From: Microtetraspora sp. NBRC 16547 | Lineage (GTDB): Bacteria > Actinomycetota > Actinomycetes > Streptosporangiales > Streptosporangiaceae | DNA length: 64,000 nucleotides | Reading direction: 5' to 3' | NCBI RefSeq assembly: GCF_030268965.1 | Contig: NZ_BSSE01000018.1 | Span: 62,001-126,000, forward strand | In this document: one piece after another, positions 1 through 9,328 of the stretch | How positions within the stretch are numbered: position 1 is the first letter of the stretch | How the letters are laid out: the number at the start of each line of letters is the position of its first letter | Notes under the pieces: model-generated | What the model saw: only the letters and a program-made list of their open reading frames with translations | The model's database searches: none | What the model was told of the DNA's origin: nothing | Position numbers and translations under genes: made by a program

Positions 1-101
1 GACAGGGCGAACAGCGACTCCGACTGGGCGAGGACGTCCACGTCCAGCCCGGTCAGCCGCAGGCTCCACGGCTCGCACGCGAAGGCAGGATGGCGGATCA
101 T
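1..101 (-). CDS. GH65-family glycoside phosphorylase/hydrolase, N-terminus only (runs off window)
   Basis: Only the first 33 codons are in the window. The ATG at 101 overlaps the stop of the upstream HAD gene (ATGA, 98-101), so the two are translationally coupled. The N-terminus ([12 protein letters not shown], then ESLFALS) matches the opening of GH65 maltose/trehalose/kojibiose phosphorylase-type enzymes. Pairing of GH65 with a beta-phosphoglucomutase-like HAD protein is a known arrangement for disaccharide phosphorolysis. The exact substrate cannot be told from this fragment. Confidence 0.7.
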   Translation of the reverse strand, partial: MIRHPAFACEPWSLRLTGLDVDVLAQSESLFAL

Positions 102-862
102 GCGCGCTCCAACAGCTCGGAGAGGTCGGACACCACCACGTCGGCGCCGTGCTCGCGCAGCGCGGCCGCCTGCCCGGCCCGGTCCACCCCGACCACGCAG
201 GCGAACCGCCCGGCCCGCCCGGCCTCGACCCCCGCGAGCGCGTCCTCGAACACCGCCGCCTGGTCCGGCGCCACCCCGAGGGCCCGCGCGGCGGCCAGGA
301 AGGTGTCCGGAGCCGGTTTGCCGGCCAGGTGGTCCCGGGCCGCGGTGCGGCCGTCGACGCTCTCCTCGAACAGGTCCTCGATCCCGGCGCCGGCGAGCAT
401 CTCGCGGCAGTTCGCGCTGGACGACACCACCGCACGGCGCAGTCCGGCGTCCCGTACCGCGCGGACGTAGCGGACCGATCCCTCGTACACGCCCACACCG
501 TCCTTCTTGACCCGGTCCAGCACGAGCCGGTTCTTGCGGTTGCCCAGGCCGTGCACGGTTTCGGCGCCCGGCGGGTCGTCGGGGCTCCCCTCCGGCAGGT
601 GGATGCCTCGCGAGGCGAGGAACGACCGGGTGCCGTCGGCCCTGGGCTTGCCATCCACGTAGGTGTCGTAGTCGTCCACCTGGTCGAAGGGGACCATGGG
701 CGTACCGGTGCGCTCGGCCCGCTCGCGGAGGAACCCGTCGAACATTTCCTTCCACGCGGCGGCGTGCAGCCCCGCCGTACGGGTCAGGACCCCGTCGAGG
801 TCGAACAGGCACGCCCGCACCCGGTCCGGCAGGCCCAGCGTCTTGGCGGCAGACGGCTCCAT
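98..862 (-). CDS. HAD-superfamily phosphatase/phosphomutase (beta-phosphoglucomutase-like)
   Basis: 254 aa. The HAD motif I DLDGVLT lies at residues 21-27, with D21 as the presumed nucleophile and D23 as the acid/base. Motif II is VVSSSANC and the motif III/IV region is GKPAPDTF followed by [12 protein letters not shown]. These are the hallmarks of beta-phosphoglucomutase-like HAD enzymes, which convert beta-glucose-1-phosphate to glucose-6-phosphate. A GGAGG Shine-Dalgarno sequence lies about 9 nt before the ATG at 862. The ATGA overlap with the GH65 gene supports a two-gene operon in which the phosphorylase makes sugar-1-phosphate and this enzyme isomerises it. A plain sugar phosphatase role cannot be excluded. 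Confidence 0.85.
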   Translation of the reverse strand: MEPSAAKTLGLPDRVRACLFDLDGVLTRTAGLHAAAWKEMFDGFLRERAERTGTPMVPFDQVDDYDTYVDGKPRADGTRSFLASRGIHLPEGSPDDPPGAETVHGLGNRKNRLVLDRVKKDGVGVYEGSVRYVRAVRDAGLRRAVVSSSANCREMLAGAGIEDLFEESVDGRTAARDHLAGKPAPDTFLAAARALGVAPDQAAVFEDALAGVEAGRAGRFACVVGVDRAGQAAALREHGADVVVSDLSELLERA

Positions 863-949
863 CCTGGATGACCTCCTCGACCATGCGGAACCCGGTATTC
901 GCTCCCCATACCCATAAAGGGACAGATCACCAGAATTCGGGCAGACCGC

Positions 950-2167
950 CTACGCCTGCGGCTCCGGTTCCGCCCCTCGGGGCAGCCGAACGCTGACAGC
1001 GAGGCCGCCCTCGGGGCGGGGCCGGGTCGCGACCGTGCCGCCGTGGGCCTCCACGATGGCGCGCACGATCGACAGGCCGAGCCCGGCGCCGCGGTCGGAG
1101 CGGACCCGGTCGCCGTGCAGCCGCCGGAATGGCTGGAACAGGTCGTCCACCTCGTACGGCGGGACCTGGGGCCCGGAGTTCTCCACCGTGACGATCACTC
1201 CGTCGCCGTCCTCACGGAGCACGACCCAGACGTCGCCGTCCCGGACGTTGTACTTGACCGCGTTCTCCACGAGGTTGAACACGCAGCGCTCCAGGAGCAG
1301 CGGGTCCCCCAGGACGACCGCGGGACGTAGGTCCCGATGGACGGTGACCCCCCTCTTCCGCGGCCCGAGAGCGAGCTCGTCCAGCACGACGCGGACCACA
1401 TCGCGGAGATCGACCGGCTTGCGCACGGTGAGCTCCTGCTCCGACTGGGCGAGCAGCAGCAGCCCGTCGATCAGCCGTTCGTACCGGGCGTTCGTGCCGA
1501 GTAGCGCGCGGGCCAGCGCCTTGAGGTCCTCGGAGGCCGCGGGCTCCTCCAGCGACACCTCCAGCACCGTGCGGTTGATGGCCAGCGGGGTGCGCAGTTC
1601 GTGCGAGGCGTTGGCGATGAAGCGGCGCTGGGCGTCGAACACCCGGTGCAGCCGGTCGAGCATCGCGTCGAAGGTGTCGGCCAGCCGCTTGACCTCGTCC
1701 TGCGGGCCGCGCAATGCGATCCGCTCGTGCAGCGTGCTCTCCGAGAGCCGCCGCGCGGTTTCGGTCACGTGGTCGAGCGGCCGCAGCGCGCGGTCGGCCA
1801 CCAGATAGCCGAGCATCAGGGCGATGATCCCGATCAGGACCATGATGATCAGCGAGGAGCGCATCGCCTCGTCCAGCACGCCGGCCGCGCGCTGCTCGAC
1901 CTGCACCTGCTGCGGCAGCGGGCCGTCGATCAGCGCCCTCGGCCCGATCTCGGCGAGCAGGCTGACGGGGGCCTTCGCGAGCTTCATGACCAGCTGCTGG
2001 TCCAGCGCCCGGGCGGTCATCAGGTAGCTGGACCAGAGCACCGCCGAGCTGCCGACGAAGAACAACCCGCCGTACAGCAGGGTGAGCCGCACGCGCAGCC
2101 CCAGCCTGTTCCAGGGGAACACCGCGCCGAGGAGCCGCCGCGCTCGCGAGCCGCCGGGGGCGGTCAA
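950..2167 (-). CDS. Two-component sensor histidine kinase (HisKA/HATPase_c, HAMP)
   Basis: 405 aa from a TTG start at 2167 that overlaps the response-regulator stop (TTGA); an AAAGGGG ribosome-binding sequence lies just upstream. Two membrane segments (about residues 29-47 and 105-124) flank a short extracytoplasmic loop, followed by a HAMP linker. The dimerisation motif ASHELRTP carries the phospho-acceptor His189. HATPase N (NLVENAVKYN) and G (GAGLGLSIV) boxes follow. It would phosphorylate the adjacent OmpR-type regulator and probably controls the divergent ABC exporter operon at 2997-6587. Open frame continues upstream on this strand as far as about 4.4 kb, but that part is antisense to the exporter genes and is not coding. 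Confidence 0.88.
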   Translation of the reverse strand: MTAPGGSRARRLLGAVFPWNRLGLRVRLTLLYGGLFFVGSSAVLWSSYLMTARALDQQLVMKLAKAPVSLLAEIGPRALIDGPLPQQVQVEQRAAGVLDEAMRSSLIIMVLIGIIALMLGYLVADRALRPLDHVTETARRLSESTLHERIALRGPQDEVKRLADTFDAMLDRLHRVFDAQRRFIANASHELRTPLAINRTVLEVSLEEPAASEDLKALARALLGTNARYERLIDGLLLLAQSEQELTVRKPVDLRDVVRVVLDELALGPRKRGVTVHRDLRPAVVLGDPLLLERCVFNLVENAVKYNVRDGDVWVVLREDGDGVIVTVENSGPQVPPYEVDDLFQPFRRLHGDRVRSDRGAGLGLSIVRAIVEAHGGTVATRPRPEGGLAVSVRLPRGAEPEPQA

Positions 2168-2817
2168 AACCGGTACCCCTTTCCGGGCACGTTCTCGATC
2201 AACGGAGGAGCCCCGAGCTTCCTGCGCAGCGAGGTGAGGGTCACGCGCAGCACGCCCGTCCCCGTGTCGGCGTACTCGTCCCAGACGGTCCTGCGCAGCT
2301 CGGCCGAGGAGACCAGCTCCCCGCCCGCGCGCAGCAGTTCGAGCAGGACGTCGAACTCCTTGCGGCTCAGCGTGATCTCCCGCCCATCCCGGGACACCGT
2401 ACGGCGGGCCGGGTCGAGCCGTACGCCGGCCCGTTCGAGCGCGGGCGGCGCCGTCCGGGGCGAGCGGCGGGCCAGCGTCCGCACCCGAGCCACCAGCTCC
2501 GCGAACGCGAACGGCTTGACCAGGTAGTCGTCGGCGCCGAGGGACAGCCCGTCCACCCGGTCGCGTACCTGCCCGGCGGCGGTCAGCATGAGGATCCGGC
2601 TCGCCGCGCTCGTGGCCAGCAGCTCGCGGCAGACGTCGTCGCCGTGCACCTCCGGCAGGTCGCGATCGAGGACGATGACGTCGTAGTCGATGTAGGCCGC
2701 CAGCTCCAGCGCCTCCTGGCCGTCGTAGGCGACGTCCACGGCGAGAGCGTGCAGCCGCAGCCCCCGCGCGACGGCGTCGGCCAGTTGTTCCTCGTCCTCG
2801 ACGACGAGCACGCGCAT
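2164..2817 (-). CDS. OmpR/PhoB-family response regulator
   Basis: 217 aa. I chose the ATG at 2817 (MRVLVVEDEEQ) because GGAGGTGGGG lies directly before it and it begins the receiver domain; an upstream ATG would add only 13 unlikely residues. The acidic pocket is EDEE and the phospho-acceptor is D51 (VLDRDLP). The C-terminal winged helix ends in VPGKGYRF, typical of OmpR-type regulators. It is coupled to the kinase by a 4-nt overlap and divergent from the lipoprotein/exporter operon 180 bp away, which is its most likely target. Confidence 0.88.
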   Translation of the reverse strand: MRVLVVEDEEQLADAVARGLRLHALAVDVAYDGQEALELAAYIDYDVIVLDRDLPEVHGDDVCRELLATSAASRILMLTAAGQVRDRVDGLSLGADDYLVKPFAFAELVARVRTLARRSPRTAPPALERAGVRLDPARRTVSRDGREITLSRKEFDVLLELLRAGGELVSSAELRRTVWDEYADTGTGVLRVTLTSLRRKLGAPPLIENVPGKGYRF

Positions 2818-2996
2818 CCCCACCTCCCGGGTCCCGCCACGAGAGTGGCCGACCACGTGTTAGCCGCGAGTAAGACGATCCGGGTCGAATCCGGGATCGC
2901 ATCCGGGCTCGTCCCGGCTTATCCGCGTTTAGCACCGCGCCCGCTGGAGTTGGGCCGCGCCCCGGGCGAGCGACCCGCGGCGCGAAGGAGCGCACC

Positions 2997-3518
2997 ATGA
3001 AGATCCGACTACTCGCGGCCGCCGCCCCGCTGGCTCTGGCGCTGGCTGCCTGCGGCACCGCTTCCTCCGGGGACGACGGCATCGCTTCGGCGAGTGGGGG
3101 CACATCCCGCCCCGATTCCTCCGCGTCCCCGTCCGCCACGCTCGACCCGCATGAGGCGCCGCTGAAGTTCGCCCAGTGCATGCGGGAGCACGGCGTCGAC
3201 ATGCCCGACCCCGACACGGACGGCAGGATCCGCGTCGCGATGCCCAAGGGCATGGACAAGAGCAAGGCCGACGCGGCGATGAAGGCGTGCCAGCCGATCA
3301 TGGAGCAGGCCGTCGGCGACAAGGCGAAGATGAACGATCCGGAGATCCGCGACCGGATGGTGAAGTTCGCCCAGTGCATGCGCGAGCACGGCGTCGACAT
3401 GCCCGACCCGAGCGACGGCCCCATCAAGCTCCAGGTCCCCGAGGGAGGCGAGCAGAAGCTCAAGGAGGCGCAGGAGGCGTGCAAGGAGTTCGCGCCGAAC
3501 ATGGGAGGCAAGCCGTGA
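2997..3518 (+). CDS. Lipoprotein with duplicated KFAQCMREHGVDMPDP motif
   Basis: 173 aa. The signal peptide ends in the lipobox LAAC (Cys19), so the mature protein is probably a lipid-anchored exported protein. After a Ser/Pro-rich linker the motif KFAQCMREHGVDMPDP occurs twice, near residues 58 and 122. Each copy has a Cys-Met pair, which could bind metal or form a disulfide. An AAGGAG ribosome-binding site precedes the ATG. The stop overlaps the next gene (GTGA). It leads an operon with an HlyD-like adaptor and a MacB-type ABC exporter, so a periplasm-side or substrate-handling role in that exporter is likely. Its exact function is unknown. Confidence 0.8.
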   Translation: MKIRLLAAAAPLALALAACGTASSGDDGIASASGGTSRPDSSASPSATLDPHEAPLKFAQCMREHGVDMPDPDTDGRIRVAMPKGMDKSKADAAMKACQPIMEQAVGDKAKMNDPEIRDRMVKFAQCMREHGVDMPDPSDGPIKLQVPEGGEQKLKEAQEACKEFAPNMGGKP

Positions 3519-4582
3519 GGAAGGCCCTCACCGCCGTCGCCGGCGTCCTCGCGCTCGCCGCCGCCTGGGCCGTGGTGACCCTCCTCGATGACGGCGGCAC
3601 GGAGGCGGCGTCGCCGAGCACACCGGCCGCCGCCACCGCCACAGCGCCGATCACCCGGCAGGACCTGGTGGACACCAAGACGGTGGACGGTTCGCTCACC
3701 TACGCGGGCGAGCGGCAGGTCAGCACGGACGCCTCGGGCACGGTGACGTGGGTGGCCGCCGAGGGTTCCGTGGTACGGCGGGGCCGGCCGCTGCTCAAGG
3801 TCGACCGGAAGCCGGTCGTCGTGATGTACGGCTCGCTCCCGCTCTACCGTCCCCTGCGGCAGGGCGTGTCGGACGGACCGGACGTCAAGCAACTCGAGCG
3901 CAACCTCAAGGCCCTCGGCTACGGCGACGACCTGACGGTGGACGACCACTTCAGCTATGCGACGTACCTGGCCGTCAAGGCGTGGCAGGACGACAACGGC
4001 CTCCCGGAGACCGGTCAGGTGGACGCCACGCAGGTGGTGTTCCTCCCCTCGGCCGTCCGGGTGACCGACGCGAAGACCGAGGTCGGCGGCCGGGCCGCCC
4101 CCGGACAGCCGATCATCACGGTCAGCGGCCTGCGGCGGCTGGTACACGTGGACCTGGACACCGGCGACCAGGCACTGGCCAAGAAGGGCGCCAAGGTCAC
4201 CGTGGAGCTCCCCGGCGGAGAGAAGGTCAACGGCAAGATCAGCTCGGTGGGGACGGTGGCCAAGTCCAGCGGGTCCGACCAGGGGCAGAGCTCCGGGACC
4301 ACCACCGTCGACGTCGACATCACCCTGGACAAGACGCCGAAGACCAAGCTGGACCAGGCACCGGTCGAGGTCGAGCTGGTGAGCGAGCGGCACAAGAACG
4401 TGCTGGCCGTACCGGTCGAGGCGCTGCTCGCCCTCCGCGAGGGCGGGTTCGGCGTCGAGGTCGTCGAGAACGGCGCCACCCGCCTCGTGGCGGTCGAGAC
4501 CGGCGCCTTCGGCGGCGGCATGGTGGAGATCACCGGCACCGGCCTGGCCGAAGGCATGCGCGTGGGGGTGCCCGAGTCTTGA
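3515..4582 (+). CDS. HlyD/RND-type adaptor (membrane fusion protein) with peptidoglycan-binding domain
   Basis: 355 aa from a GTG start overlapping the lipoprotein stop. An N-terminal signal-anchor (residues 3-22) is followed by a biotinyl/lipoyl-like beta segment, then a peptidoglycan-binding repeat ([20 protein letters not shown]) and a C-terminal beta-barrel region characteristic of MFP adaptors ([13 protein letters not shown], then VETG). In Gram-positive bacteria such proteins pair with MacB-like ABC exporters, and the ATPase and permease follow immediately. It probably bridges the permease and the cell wall. Confidence 0.82.
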   Translation: MRKALTAVAGVLALAAAWAVVTLLDDGGTEAASPSTPAAATATAPITRQDLVDTKTVDGSLTYAGERQVSTDASGTVTWVAAEGSVVRRGRPLLKVDRKPVVVMYGSLPLYRPLRQGVSDGPDVKQLERNLKALGYGDDLTVDDHFSYATYLAVKAWQDDNGLPETGQVDATQVVFLPSAVRVTDAKTEVGGRAAPGQPIITVSGLRRLVHVDLDTGDQALAKKGAKVTVELPGGEKVNGKISSVGTVAKSSGSDQGQSSGTTTVDVDITLDKTPKTKLDQAPVEVELVSERHKNVLAVPVEALLALREGGFGVEVVENGATRLVAVETGAFGGGMVEITGTGLAEGMRVGVPES

Positions 4583-5397
4583 GCGAGCGAACCAACGAAC
4601 GAATCGACGAACGAATCGACAAACACCGCGCGCTTCGCGAATGCGACTCCGACCCGCTAGGCGAGGGGGCCGTCGCGAGCGAGCCGTACGTCGTCGAGCT
4701 GCGCGACGTGACCAAGGTCTACGCCGGTCACGTGCAGGCGCTGCGCGGGGTGGACCTGATGGTCGGTAGCGGCGAACTGCTCGCCATCGTCGGCCCCTCC
4801 GGGTCGGGCAAGTCCACGATGCTCCACATGATCGGCACCCTGGACCGGCCCACCAGCGGAACCGTGCGCATCGCGGATCACGACGTCGCCGAGCTCTCCG
4901 ACCGCGAGCTGTCCGCGCTGCGCGCGCAGCACCTGGGGTTCGTCTTCCAGAAGTTCCACCTGTCCCCCGGGACGAGCGCGCTGGACAACGTTGCCGACGG
5001 CCTCCTCTACGCGGGCGTCCCGCTGCGGGTCCGGCGGGAGCGGGCCGCCGCCGCGCTGGAACGGGTCGGCCTCGGCCACCGCCTGGAGCACAAGCCGGAC
5101 CAGCTCTCCGGCGGCGAGCAGCAACGGGTGGCGGTGGCCCGTGCGGTCGCCGGCGACCCTCCGCTGCTGCTCGCCGACGAGCCGACCGGCAACCTGGACT
5201 CCGCCGCGGGCGCCGAGGTGCTGCGCGTCCTGCGCGACCTGCACGCCGCCGGGACCACGATCGCGGTCATCACGCACGACATGGAGATCGCCGCGTGGTG
5301 CCCGCGTCAGGTCCGGGTCCGGGACGGCCGGATCGTCGCCGACGAGGGTTCCGGCCGCCGCGCGCCCGCGGAGATCACGATCGGAGCACGCGAATGA
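4579..5397 (+). CDS. MacB/LolD-type ABC transporter ATP-binding protein
   Basis: 272 aa if the TTG at 4579 (overlapping the adaptor stop, TTGA) is used. The first 35 or so residues ([16 protein letters not shown]) are encoded by low-complexity direct repeats and look unrelated to the ABC fold, which begins at [13 protein letters not shown]. Walker [10 protein letters not shown], signature LSGGEQQR and Walker [13 protein letters not shown] are all intact. It energises the permease encoded directly downstream (ATGA overlap). The start is uncertain because no strong ATG/GTG lies between 4579 and the ABC domain. Confidence 0.88.
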   Translation: MSERTNERIDERIDKHRALRECDSDPLGEGAVASEPYVVELRDVTKVYAGHVQALRGVDLMVGSGELLAIVGPSGSGKSTMLHMIGTLDRPTSGTVRIADHDVAELSDRELSALRAQHLGFVFQKFHLSPGTSALDNVADGLLYAGVPLRVRRERAAAALERVGLGHRLEHKPDQLSGGEQQRVAVARAVAGDPPLLLADEPTGNLDSAAGAEVLRVLRDLHAAGTTIAVITHDMEIAAWCPRQVRVRDGRIVADEGSGRRAPAEITIGARE

Positions 5398-6587
5398 CCC
5401 GGCGCCCCACGCCCGCCCGGCTCGGCCCCGCCGACGTCCTGCGGGTCGGCGCGGCTGGGCTGCGCACCCGCCCGACCCGCGTGTTCCTGTCCGCGCTGGG
5501 GATCGCCATCGGCATCGCGACCATGATCGCGGTGATCGGCATCTCCTCGTCCTCACGCGAGCAGCTGCTGCGCCAGCTCGACCGGCTCGGCACCAACATG
5601 CTCACCGTCTCAGCCGGGCGCACGCTCTTCGGCGGCGAGTCGAAGCTGCCCGTCGACGCGGTCGCCATGGTCAAGCGCGTCGGCCCGGTCCGTACGGCCG
5701 GCGCCACCGGCTCCACCGAGGCGACGGTGCGGCGCACCGACCGGATCTCCAAGGCGGTGACCGGCGGCATCGCCGTACAGGCGGCCACCGTCGATCTGCT
5801 CACGACGCTGGAGGGGCGGGTGGAGAAGGGGACCTGGCTGAACGCCGCGACCGAGCGGCAGCCCGCCGTCGTCCTCGGCTCCGCGGCCGCGAAACGGCTC
5901 GGCGTCGACAGGATCGGCGTGCAGGTGTGGATGGGGAACCGGTGGTTCACCGTCATCGGCGTCCTCGGCCCCATGCCCCTCGCACCCGAGATCGAGCGGT
6001 CGGCCCTGGTCGGGTTCCCCGCCGCCGAGAAGCATCTGAACTTCGACGGACACCCGACGACGATCTACGAGCGGTCGTCGGAGGAGTCGGTCGAGGCCGT
6101 CCGGGCCGTGCTCCCCCGGACGGTGAATCCGGAGAACCCCGAGGAGGTCGAGGTCAGCAGGCCGTCCGACGCGCTGGCCGCGCGCGCCGCCGCCGCGGGC
6201 GCGTTCACCAACCTGCTGCTCGGGCTCGGCGGCGTCGCGCTGCTGGTCGGCGGGGTCGGCGTGGCCAACACGATGGTGATCTCGGTGCTGGAACGCCGCA
6301 AGGAGATCGGCCTGCGCCGCTCGCTCGGCGCCACCCGAGGACAGGTGCGGATCCAGTTCCTGGCGGAGTCCCTGCTGCTGTCCGCGCTGGGCGGCCTCGC
6401 GGGCTCAGTGCTGGGGGCGCTGGCCACGATCGGCTACGCGTTGTCGCGGGACTGGCCGCCCGTGGTGCCGCCATGGGCGATCGGAGGGGCGATCGGCGCC
6501 ACGCTCGTCGTCGGCACGATCGCCGGACTCTATCCCGCCATGCGCGCGGCGCGGCTCTCGCCCACCGTCGCCCTGGCCACCACCTGA
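5394..6587 (+). CDS. MacB-type ABC transporter permease (FtsX/MacB family)
   Basis: 397 aa. The ATG overlaps the ATPase stop. TM1 is near residues 28-50 ([20 protein letters not shown]), followed by a large extracytoplasmic MacB_PCD-like domain and a C-terminal FtsX-like domain with three TM segments. This contains the conserved [19 protein letters not shown] coupling loop. It completes a lipoprotein-adaptor-ATPase-permease operon (2997-6587), probably exporting a peptide, antibiotic or lipid. The divergent two-component system is the likely regulator. Confidence 0.87.
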   Translation: MTRRPTPARLGPADVLRVGAAGLRTRPTRVFLSALGIAIGIATMIAVIGISSSSREQLLRQLDRLGTNMLTVSAGRTLFGGESKLPVDAVAMVKRVGPVRTAGATGSTEATVRRTDRISKAVTGGIAVQAATVDLLTTLEGRVEKGTWLNAATERQPAVVLGSAAAKRLGVDRIGVQVWMGNRWFTVIGVLGPMPLAPEIERSALVGFPAAEKHLNFDGHPTTIYERSSEESVEAVRAVLPRTVNPENPEEVEVSRPSDALAARAAAAGAFTNLLLGLGGVALLVGGVGVANTMVISVLERRKEIGLRRSLGATRGQVRIQFLAESLLLSALGGLAGSVLGALATIGYALSRDWPPVVPPWAIGGAIGATLVVGTIAGLYPAMRAARLSPTVALATT

Positions 6588-6588
6588 C

Positions 6589-6660
6589 GGCCGTCACCTT
6601 CAGACGGCCGTCACCTCGGACAGCGGGTCACCTTCAGACAGCGGGTCACCTTCTGCCGGC
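6589..6660. repeat. Short direct repeats downstream of exporter operon
   Basis: The units GACGGCCGTCACCT and GACAGCGGGTCACCTTC each occur twice back-to-back. GACGGCCGTC is itself palindromic. They lie between convergent genes and may act as an attenuating structure, but no classical terminator is evident. Confidence 0.4.
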
Positions 6661-6689
6661 CGGACCCGGCCTCGGGCGAATCGATCACT

Positions 6690-7223
6690 TCACCACAGAT
6701 CGTCGAGGCCGGGTTCCGGCCAGAGCAGGAGCATGTCGAGCATTGCCGGGTCCACGTCGCCCGGACCGGCCGTCGTCACCGGGTCCGGTTCGGGCTCATC
6801 AGCCTCCAGCGGAACATCGGTGATGTTCGCCGACCCCGGATCGCTTTTCAGCGCTTTCTCCGGGACGACGATGGTGACCTTCTGCGTCAGGTTGCATACC
6901 TTGACATTGCGGCAGAAGGCGTTCTGAACGCTGGTCTCACCGCCGATGGCGCTGGTGGACGTGTGCTGAGTGCCACGATTGTGCGTCGGGCTCTTCACCG
7001 ACGAGATATTGCTGTTATTGCTGCCGTTTCCGGTGTGGACGGTGTCTCCGCCGCCACCGGAGCCGATGCTCGGCACCCGCCGATGCGTCGGGGCACGCTC
7101 TGCTTCCGCGTCCGCGGGAACCGGAGCCATGCCCGCGATGAATGCCGTCGACGCGGACACACCGACAAAAAAGAGCGCGATGCGATTTCCGCGGAGCGCC
7201 CTGCCGCCATGCTGACAAAACAT
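6690..7223 (-). CDS. Secreted small protein, paralogue of the neighbour at 7386-7805
   Basis: 177 aa. The N-terminal signal sequence is near residues 13-38 (hydrophobic IALFFVGVSAS; likely cleavage after ADA). The mature part has a Gly/Asn/Ser-rich segment (VHTGNGSNNSN), a SPTHNRGTQ motif, a two-Cys block (FCRNVKVCNLTQ) and an acidic C-terminus. The same order of motifs is found in the next gene on the same strand, so the two are probably an old duplication. I do not recognise the family. An extracellular or cell-surface role is inferred only from the signal peptide and composition. Confidence 0.65.
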   Translation of the reverse strand: MFCQHGGRALRGNRIALFFVGVSASTAFIAGMAPVPADAEAERAPTHRRVPSIGSGGGGDTVHTGNGSNNSNISSVKSPTHNRGTQHTSTSAIGGETSVQNAFCRNVKVCNLTQKVTIVVPEKALKSDPGSANITDVPLEADEPEPDPVTTAGPGDVDPAMLDMLLLWPEPGLDDLW

Positions 7224-7385
7224 CTGAGTCGCCCTCTGCTGAATTCGAACGAGTTCGGGCCACCTTCAGAGCCGGAACCGTTTCGCCAGCGTACTGTTCG
7301 ACCGGACCTCGATCCGGGCGCCCATAACGAGAGGGCCGGTTATTACCGGATCATTACCGTGAACTCCGACGGCCGATGAGCGTCT

Positions 7386-7805
7386 TCATCGCCCGCCGTG
7401 GAACGCCTTGAGCCTCTGGCGGATCTTGCAGGCGCGGCCCCGCTTCCTGCAGAGGGCCGTCTGAGCGTTGTTGCCCTCGCCGGTGTTCGACACCTGCTGC
7501 ACTCCGTGCTGGATGGTGGGGCTGTGGACCGAGACCGAAACGTTCTTGTTGCACTTGCCGTTCCCCGTACGCACGACGGGGCCATGGCCCTCGGCGAGCG
7601 TGGTCACCCAGGCGACGGGGCGGATCGCCGTCACATTCGCCATCGCGTTCGCGGTCACGTTCGCTGTCACATTCGCCATCGCGTTCGCCCTCTCGTGTGG
7701 CCATGCGACGGCCCCGGATATCGCGACCGCCGTCACGACCGTCGTCAGCCGCAAGGCGTTGCGGAGCGACATCACGCGCGAGCGTCCCGCAGGGTGACGG
7801 ACCAT
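7386..7805 (-). CDS. Secreted small basic protein with ANVTAN repeats
   Basis: 139 aa from the ATG at 7805 (MVRHPAGRSRV); an in-frame ATG at 7772 is an alternative. A signal peptide (LRLTTVVTAVAISGAVAW) is followed by short repeats (ANAMANVTANVTANAMANVT, encoded by near-identical 12-nt units). The motifs shared with the neighbouring paralogue then follow: VRTGNGKCN, SPTIQHGVQ and a CRKRGRACKI cysteine pair. The C-terminus is strongly basic. Function unknown; the exported nature and motif conservation suggest a surface or antimicrobial-like role, which is speculative. Confidence 0.6.
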   Translation of the reverse strand: MVRHPAGRSRVMSLRNALRLTTVVTAVAISGAVAWPHERANAMANVTANVTANAMANVTAIRPVAWVTTLAEGHGPVVRTGNGKCNKNVSVSVHSPTIQHGVQQVSNTGEGNNAQTALCRKRGRACKIRQRLKAFHGGR

Positions 7806-8019
7806 CTCGTAGTGCACCTGCCCCTTCACGTTATTCGACGGCGGAGACTTCGAAATAGGCGATACCAGCCTGTGTACCCCGCAGCCAGGAGACAGCCACG
7901 CCTTTCCTGATCGACAACTGGGATGATTACCGACTCTTGCCGCAATGAAGAGAACCACCGGCCGCCGAATAACGAAATATCGATAAATATGGCAAACGGC
8001 GGGCGGACACGACAAATGT

Positions 8020-8108
8020 TGAGACCTGACGGTCGCGCTTCAGTGGGTCAGCTTCTCGGCCCTGAAGGGCCAAGCTTGCAGCTCCTCCCCGTACCTGGCG
8101 GGTACAGG
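8020..8108 (-). ncRNA. Candidate omega (guide) RNA 3' of tnpB
   Basis: In IS200/IS605 elements the omega RNA overlaps the 3' end of tnpB and runs to the element end, with the guide taken from flanking DNA. The minus-strand sequence from the tnpB stop to the left-end hairpin is in exactly that position, and it holds the hairpin at 8051-8075. This is a call by position and structure only; extent is approximate. Confidence 0.4.
8051..8075. repeat. Left-end subterminal hairpin of the IS200/IS605-like element
   Basis: GGCCC/GGGCC arms around a TGAA loop, extended by GCTT/AAGC. It lies 34 bp beyond the tnpB stop. In this family the region between the 3' end of tnpB and the element end also encodes the guide (omega) RNA. 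Confidence 0.65.
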
Positions 8109-9260
8109 TCAGGCCGCGTCGTCGGCAGCGTGACTCACTGCCCAGCCCGTGACACCGCGCGAGGCGATGTTGCGGGCCGCGTTGACGTCGGCGTGCTCAG
8201 CGAAGCCGCACGACGTACAGCAGAAGGTTGCCTGGCCCGGCCGGTTGGCCTTGTCCACATGCCCGCAGGCCGAGCAGGTCTGGGACGTGTAGGCCGGATC
8301 AACGTGGATCACGGCGACCCCATGCCGGGCCGCCTTGTAGACGATGAAGCTCCCCAACTGGTGGAAACTCCACGAGTGCAGCGTGACCCGCTGGGGCTTG
8401 CGGAGCCGTACCCGGCCGCGGATCCCGCCCAGGTCTTCCAGAGCGATGCCGCGTCCGGTGCGTTCTGCCTCGGTCACGATGCGTTTGGCGATGCGATGAT
8501 TGGTGTCGGCGGCGAACCGCGCCTCCTTGCGGCGGCGCTTCTTCAGCAGCCGTTTGGCGGACCTGGTGGCCTTAACCTGCAACCGGCGGCGCAACTCCCG
8601 GTTGCGATGGCGGACCGCGTTCAGGCCCTTACCGCAGTGGCGGGCGCCGTCACTGGTGGTGGCGATGTTGGCGATGCCCAGATCCACCCCTACGAAGGCG
8701 CCGGGTTCGGTGACCGGAACATCAGGGATCTCACACGTCGCATACAGAAACCACATGCCATCCCGGCAAACCAGGTCGGATTCGCCCTTCCGATACAAGG
8801 CGAGCATCTTGAGCTGGTCGGCCGAGCCGACGAACGCGACATTCTTCACCCGGCCGGCCGTGGTCCAGATCGACACCGTGTGGGCGGTGTGATCCCAGGA
8901 CAGGCAGCGGTCATCGAACGGCTGCGCCGCATCGGCGCGGAAGACGATCGGTTTACCCTCGGCCCGCATGCGGCGCCGGGAGCCTCCCGGTCCCAGGTTC
9001 CCGGCCCGGATGTTGGCCTTCAGCGTGGTGTAGGCGTCGGCGACCTTCTTGATCACATGCTGGGCGGCCTGCGCCCCCAACCCGCGCGCTCTCACCTCGC
9101 GATAGGCGTGCTTGCGCAACGCGTACTCACGCCGGTCCCCGGTCGTGAACGCCGTCACCGAGGCGAAGTTCGCCGCATCGTTGCAGGCACGCAAGGTCGC
9201 CTCCAACGCCGCCGCCTGCTCAGGCGTCGGCCGGAGCCTCACCTGCACCACCAGCTTCAC
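8109..9260 (-). CDS. tnpB: TnpB RNA-guided endonuclease (IS200/IS605 or IS607 accessory protein)
   Basis: 383 aa from the GTG at 9260 (VKLVVQVRLRPT), chosen because TnpB proteins begin at this segment. An N-terminal OrfB/HTH region is followed by a RuvC-like nuclease: first Asp in VGVDLGIA, Glu in ALEDLGGI, last Asp in HADVNAARNI. A C4 zinc ribbon (CSACGH, then CCTSCG) is inserted before the last Asp. All catalytic residues are present, so the protein should be active. TnpB is established as a guide-RNA-directed DNA nuclease that helps keep the element at its donor site. An upstream in-frame start would add about 21 unlikely residues. Confidence 0.92.
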   Translation of the reverse strand: MKLVVQVRLRPTPEQAAALEATLRACNDAANFASVTAFTTGDRREYALRKHAYREVRARGLGAQAAQHVIKKVADAYTTLKANIRAGNLGPGGSRRRMRAEGKPIVFRADAAQPFDDRCLSWDHTAHTVSIWTTAGRVKNVAFVGSADQLKMLALYRKGESDLVCRDGMWFLYATCEIPDVPVTEPGAFVGVDLGIANIATTSDGARHCGKGLNAVRHRNRELRRRLQVKATRSAKRLLKKRRRKEARFAADTNHRIAKRIVTEAERTGRGIALEDLGGIRGRVRLRKPQRVTLHSWSFHQLGSFIVYKAARHGVAVIHVDPAYTSQTCSACGHVDKANRPGQATFCCTSCGFAEHADVNAARNIASRGVTGWAVSHAADDAA

Positions 9261-9328
9261 ATCGAACACATTATCGGTTGGCTCATGTCGCCGTGATGGA
9301 AACCGAAACCGGATGTCCGCCAAGGTCG

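Noticed and set aside
2168-4393. Upstream extension of the histidine kinase frame to over 1,100 residues
   Set aside because: It runs antisense through the response regulator and the lipoprotein/adaptor genes; the kinase has a good TTGA-coupled start at 2167.
7923-9296. 457-codon plus-strand open frame over tnpB
   Set aside because: Antisense to tnpB; no family features.
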